Positions 60,306 to 64,000 of a stretch of 64,000 nt of DNA are shown piece after piece. A model generated the notes under the pieces. That model saw nothing but the letters and a program-made list of their open reading frames with translations, was not told the origin of the DNA and ran no database searches. Within the stretch, counting starts at the first letter, position 1, and each line of letters begins with the position of its first letter. Source of the DNA: Daucus carota subsp. sativus (Eukaryota > Streptophyta > Magnoliopsida > Apiales > Apiaceae); the NCBI RefSeq assembly GCF_001625215.2, contig NC_030381.2, positions 35,090,689 to 35,154,688 on the forward strand, written 5' to 3'. The position numbers and the translations under genes are program-made.

Positions 60306-61210
60306 AGTGTTGTAAAAAATGGGAATCGGACTTGGTCGGTGAAGACACCGTCCAGAGATTAATGGGGTAAGCGGGGATTAATCAGAATGATTAATCGGAT
60401 AATTAATCAAAATTAATTAAATATTATTTATAAATTTATATACAATTATTATATTATACTCCCTCCGTCCCCCTCATTTGTTTACATTGGGGATGGGGGC
60501 TCGGCACGTATTCTAATGCTCTCATAAAACATAGTCCGATAAATTATTTTGAACTTTTTTTCTTCTGAATAAAATTTTGATGTTTATATTTTTATAAAAA
60601 AAAAATTTCTATAAATAAGTTATAGAATTATGTTATATAGGCGTCTTAAAATACATGTCGAGCAGTGTAAAAAATTATCAAGAAATGAGAGGGACAGAGG
60701 GTGTATATTTTATAAAATCAAAATAGGATTAATTAATATATCACAAAAATATTATTTTTATCATATATATAACAAATATTATCAATAAATTTGGGAAAAA
60801 ATAATATATGTTTTTTTGGTTTTTACACAAAAATCTACATCTTTTTTTATTTTAAATTGTAATTAAATTAATTTTAATTTTTCACAAAAAAAAATAATTT
60901 TTTTATCATTGAACAACTTTTGGCCGATTTTTGACCGATTATACCGATTTTTGGAAAAAAATGATTTTAAACCCGATCAACGCTTAATCAGACGGAACCC
61001 GTCCGAACAACGATTAGTCGGCGATTAATCCCGATTAATCACCGACTTGTAGGAAATAAGTAACAAATCAAAATTATCTAAATAAATCATTTAAACTCCC
61101 AATTTATTATGTTATAAGCAGTGTTCTGAAAGCCGGCGATTAATCGTTGTTCGGACGGAAAACGTCTCGATTAATCGTTTATCGGATAAAAAATCATTTT
61201 TTTGAAAAAA
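60306..61210. repeat. GATTAATC-rich repeat with an inverted copy
   Basis: The block 60306-61050 is rich in GATTAATC/CGATTAATC and is interrupted by the MITE at 60459. Its right part, 60950-61030 (CCGTCCGAACAACGATTAGT), is inverted at 61130-61210 (CGATTAATCGTTGTTCGGAC). Both units begin CAGTGTT(G/C)T(A/G)AAA (60306 and 61119). It looks like two copies of one element family, end to end. They sit 240 bp or more upstream of the TON2-type ATG. Confidence 0.6.
60459..60703. mobile_element. Stowaway-like MITE (245 bp), sister of the 35.5-kb copy
   Basis: CTCCCTCCGTCCCCCTCATT at the left and GAGAGGGACAGAGGGTG at the right, with TA on both sides. The interior GGGGGCTCGGCACGTATTCT nearly matches 35517-35767. 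It is inserted inside a GATTAATC-rich repeat. Confidence 0.82.
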
Positions 61211-61450
61211 TCGATCAAAAGTCGGTAAAATCGGTCAAAAATCGGTCAATTATAAAAATAATATTTTTTTATTAAAATATATCAATTCTAAATTTATTGT
61301 TTAATGGGACTTTAAAATTTTGAATTGAATGCCAATGTTTACTACTCACAGTCACAGTACCTGCTGCTCACTCAGAATTCAAAAGCTCAGATATTTACAA
61401 TCTAGGGTTTCATTAAACCCTAAAATTAGCGAAGAATCGTTGCAGAGGAG

Positions 61451-62647
61451 ATGTATAATGGGTCCGGCGACGGCGAAGCCTCGGCTTCGAAGAAGATCCC
61501 GCCGGCCACTTCCATGCTTTGGAACCGAAAGCTTCGGCGCTTCATCGAATGTGGCACCGGTCGAGCTTTAATGGGTATACATTTAGCTTTTCAGTGATTT
61601 TATCTTTTTTACTCGAACTTTGTCTGATTGAACGAATAATGCAGAACTAATTAAAAGTACAAATAGCGAGTAGAAAAAGGCAAGTACAGGTATAAAATTA
61701 TATCCGTGGTCAAATGAAATATACGTTATTTGAGGATGAACAACGAGCAAACTATTTCGTGAACTTCAATTTGAAAATCTCTCATCAGCAGAAAGAAGAT
61801 TTTCGAGTAGATAGAAAGAAGACTTTTCGAAATATTCTCTTATTACAGTTGCCTAGTTGAACAGGATTTCGGGACTTGTTTAGTCCTTGATCCGGATATA
61901 CATATAGCGTGGAAGTAGTAAATGCTAGCAGCTAAAAAGATTTGCTTTTTTTTTTGCCTCTATTATAGCTTCTTGAACATATATAGAATATGGAATTATA
62001 TAAAAGACTGCCCAAACTAACTCATATACGTCCTTGAATTTGGATAGTAGTCTGGATATGGATAGTATATCATTGCAATTTATTAGCTTGCGCTTGTATT
62101 ATACTTTTCCACCCAGTAACTTAACTGGTTGGGTTTTGTCTCCTTATAGAGCTCGAAACAAAAAGAACTTTGCTAGATATGTTTAAAGAGAAGCAACAAA
62201 AGAATGCTGAATCTGGCTCCCTACCAAGCTTTTATAAGAAGGTATGCTTGGATATGTATAGGCCAGATTATTTTGTTTGCGAAATAAAAATTACGATCAT
62301 GCTATACATCAGATATTGCTCATGTGTAAAGATTCTTCTCTGTCTGATGCTCCTTGTTGCATTATTATCTCTAGTAGTTTCTCCTGTTCTCTTATCGTAT
62401 CCAAATTTCTACTGATCAGAAACCTGAAGATGGTTATATCAGCCACAGGGTCCAGAGGCTAGAAAAATGTCGTTTTAAGAAAGTATTTGTTCACATGTTT
62501 TGTCTCTTGTTTGAGTATTTACTTACAACATTGCTTAATAGTTTTATTTGTGGCCGAAAAGTTAAAAAGTTATTAAACATTATCATTTGCTTGGGAGGAT
62601 TTACTTGTCATTAGCGAGGATCTGAACTCTTTTTGCAGTAAGGAATT

Positions 62648-62682
<35 letters not shown>

Positions 62683-63970
62683 TGATTAAATCAGTTCCCT
62701 ATTATACAAGTACTGTCCTAACTGCACAATGTGATTGCTTTCACCAGTCAGTATGTTGTATAGAATGTCATATATAGTAGTAATTGCTATAAACAAATTG
62801 TTCAATTGTGCAGAAGCAATCAGATCTTTTGCTGAACGCTGATGATTTAGATGCTATGTGGGTGTGTTTAAGACAGAATTGTGTTATTGATGATGCCACT
62901 GGTGCTGAAAAGGTTTGGGCACTTGCATCAAATATTTATGTTGTGTTTGCTTAAGGTGAATGAATTTGGAAGGACTGAAATGAAATTAGAACTATATTAT
63001 CGACAGTTATTCAAAAATTTCATTCCTTACACCCTAAACTAGAATTCTCATTCCCAATTCAAGAAGGAATGATCTATTCTTTCATATACCCAATTATTTC
63101 TCAAATCTCAAGATAACAATTTTGCACTCATTTTTTTTTTCAAACATCCTATCTCTGATATATTCTTTTATTTCTACTCATTCCATTCTCCCCAACCAAC
63201 ACAACGTTATTGTTTGTTAAATGATCCTTATGCTTGGAGACTACTGCATGTTAAACTATATCTTATCTTCACTCATTAGATTTTATTGTATATGTAGTAT
63301 CTTATGAATATGCAACTGTTTTACTGGTTCTTCATCTAAGTTCAGTTCCTTCCCAACCTCTTCTGCTTTCATCCCCAATTTATTCCATTACAAATATAGT
63401 TGACATTTTTTTATATTTTATTGTAGTATCATTTCTCAAAATGAATTTTCATGTAACTGGCAACATTATTCTTTCAAGAAGAAGTGAGAAGAAGAAAGCA
63501 GCAGAGTGGTAAGATGATGTTTATATATAGATAAGATATATAAGCCCAGAGATTGTATCCTAGTTGACACGTTTAAGCAAACAGAGTAGGATAGTACCTT
63601 CATTAGCAAAGCTTCCTATTTTCTCCAGATTAATTCACTTTTCGTGTGATGATTAGTTGATATTATTCCCAACCATTTTGTTAACTTCTTTTCTCATTAA
63701 GCGTTCTCTAAAAATTAGGATTATCACTTTTTCTTTATTTTTGTACTATATAGGACAGGGATCTAAATTTCTGATTATGCTAATCATGTCTTCTTTTGCT
63801 ACTTCTTTTAGATGAACTATGAAGATTTTTGCCACATTGCCTCTGAATGTACAGAACAGATGGGCTCTAAATGTCGGCGGTTCTTTAGCCCTTCAAATTT
63901 CATGAAGTTCGAGAAAGATGAGTCAGGAAGAATTGCTATTCTGCCCTTTTATCTTTACGTAATGCGTATG
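61451..63970 (+). CDS. TON2: PP2A regulatory subunit B'', TON2/FASS type (5' part, 179 aa visible)
   Basis: Exons 61451-61574, 62150-62241, 62420-62482, 62814-62912 and 63812-63970 with correct GT-AG borders and phases. A GTGGGT donor follows at 63971, so the gene continues past the window. The protein starts MYNGSGDGEASASKKIPPAT and then has SMLWNRKLRRFI, ELETKRTLLDMFKEKQQKN, LPSFYKKKPEDG, KQSDLLLNADDLDAMWVCLR, NYEDFCHIASECTEQMG, KCRRFFSPSNFMKFEKDESG and ILPFYLYVMRM. This is closely the N-terminal part of plant TONNEAU2/FASS, the B''-type PP2A subunit of the TTP complex that organises cortical microtubules and the preprophase band. The calcium-binding EF-hand region would follow outside the window. 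The start agrees with the family start. It is very likely the ortholog. Confidence 0.95.
62651..62678. repeat. (CT)14 microsatellite
   Basis: A perfect CT run in intron 3 of the TON2-type gene. Confidence 0.95.
62940..63206. mobile_element. Tourist-like MITE (267 bp) in TON2 intron 4
   Basis: TGTTGTGTTTGCTTAAGGTG at the left and CCCCAACCAACACAACG at the right, inverted. TTA flanks at 62937-62939 and 63207-63209. Subterminal GAATG/CATTCC motifs as in the element at 12358-12686, so probably the same family. Confidence 0.6.
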
Positions 63971-64000
63971 GTGGGTGTTGATTCTTTGACATTAGCAGTT

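Noticed and set aside
1-64000. CRISPR arrays, bacterial-type operons or viral insertions
   Set aside because: No regularly spaced repeats with unique spacers, no polycistronic layout and no recognisable viral protein text on either strand.

Overview
This is a stretch of AT-rich plant nuclear DNA. The genes have GT-AG introns and many exons, plant-only families are present (CASP-like membrane proteins, a self-incompatibility S1 homolog, a family 1 UDP-glycosyltransferase, a TON2/FASS-type PP2A subunit), and the spacers are full of MITEs, Helitron ends and (TA)n tracts. The protein families and gene structures fit a eudicot, perhaps an asterid. The species cannot be named from sequence alone.

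Layout. 0-2 kb: the 3' exons of an NAD(P)-binding epimerase-like gene on +, including one intron with U12-type AT-AC signals, followed by a decayed RNase H (retroelement) remnant and a possible 56-residue membrane peptide gene near 3.0 kb. 4.4-6.4 kb: a four-exon F-box gene on -. 6.7-8.3 kb: a Stowaway-like MITE carrying a large foldback element. 11.0-11.5 kb: an intronless S1-family secreted protein gene on -. 12-16 kb: MITEs, a 202-bp direct repeat and AT-rich spacer. 16.9-33.2 kb: three CASP-like genes. Two are 1D-type on - (16.9-18.1 and 23.0-23.8 kb). One is 1E-type on + (28.9-33.2 kb), and its 3.7-kb intron holds a Helitron and long (AT)n tracts. Between them lie several transposons with clear target-site duplications (a 904-bp Mutator-like foldback with 9-bp TSD, a hAT MITE with 8-bp TSD, a CGGTT-rich foldback with 10-bp TSD). 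33-40 kb: a transposon-dense spacer. 40.2-41.5 kb: an intronless UDP-glycosyltransferase on +. 42.2-46.0 kb: a 12-exon CHY/RING zinc-finger E3 ligase (MIEL1/RZPF34 type) on -. 48.5-49.9 kb: a two-exon gene for a probably myristoylated acidic coiled-coil protein of unknown function on +. 50.4-58.3 kb: a 10-exon secreted class 3 lipase on -. 61.5 kb to the window end: the first five exons of a TON2/FASS PP2A B'' regulatory subunit on +.

The genes are independent transcription units, not a pathway or cluster. The exceptions are the CASP-like trio, a local gene family, and the TON2 - lipase - CHY/RING order, which from memory resembles an Arabidopsis chromosome 5 block and may be conserved microsynteny. 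No CRISPR, rRNA or functional tRNA gene was seen. I found no clearly new multi-gene system. The strongest unusual signals are the AT-AC intron, the intron loss and Helitron expansion in the CASPL1E gene, the uncharacterised acidic coiled-coil gene, and several well-bounded nested transposons.
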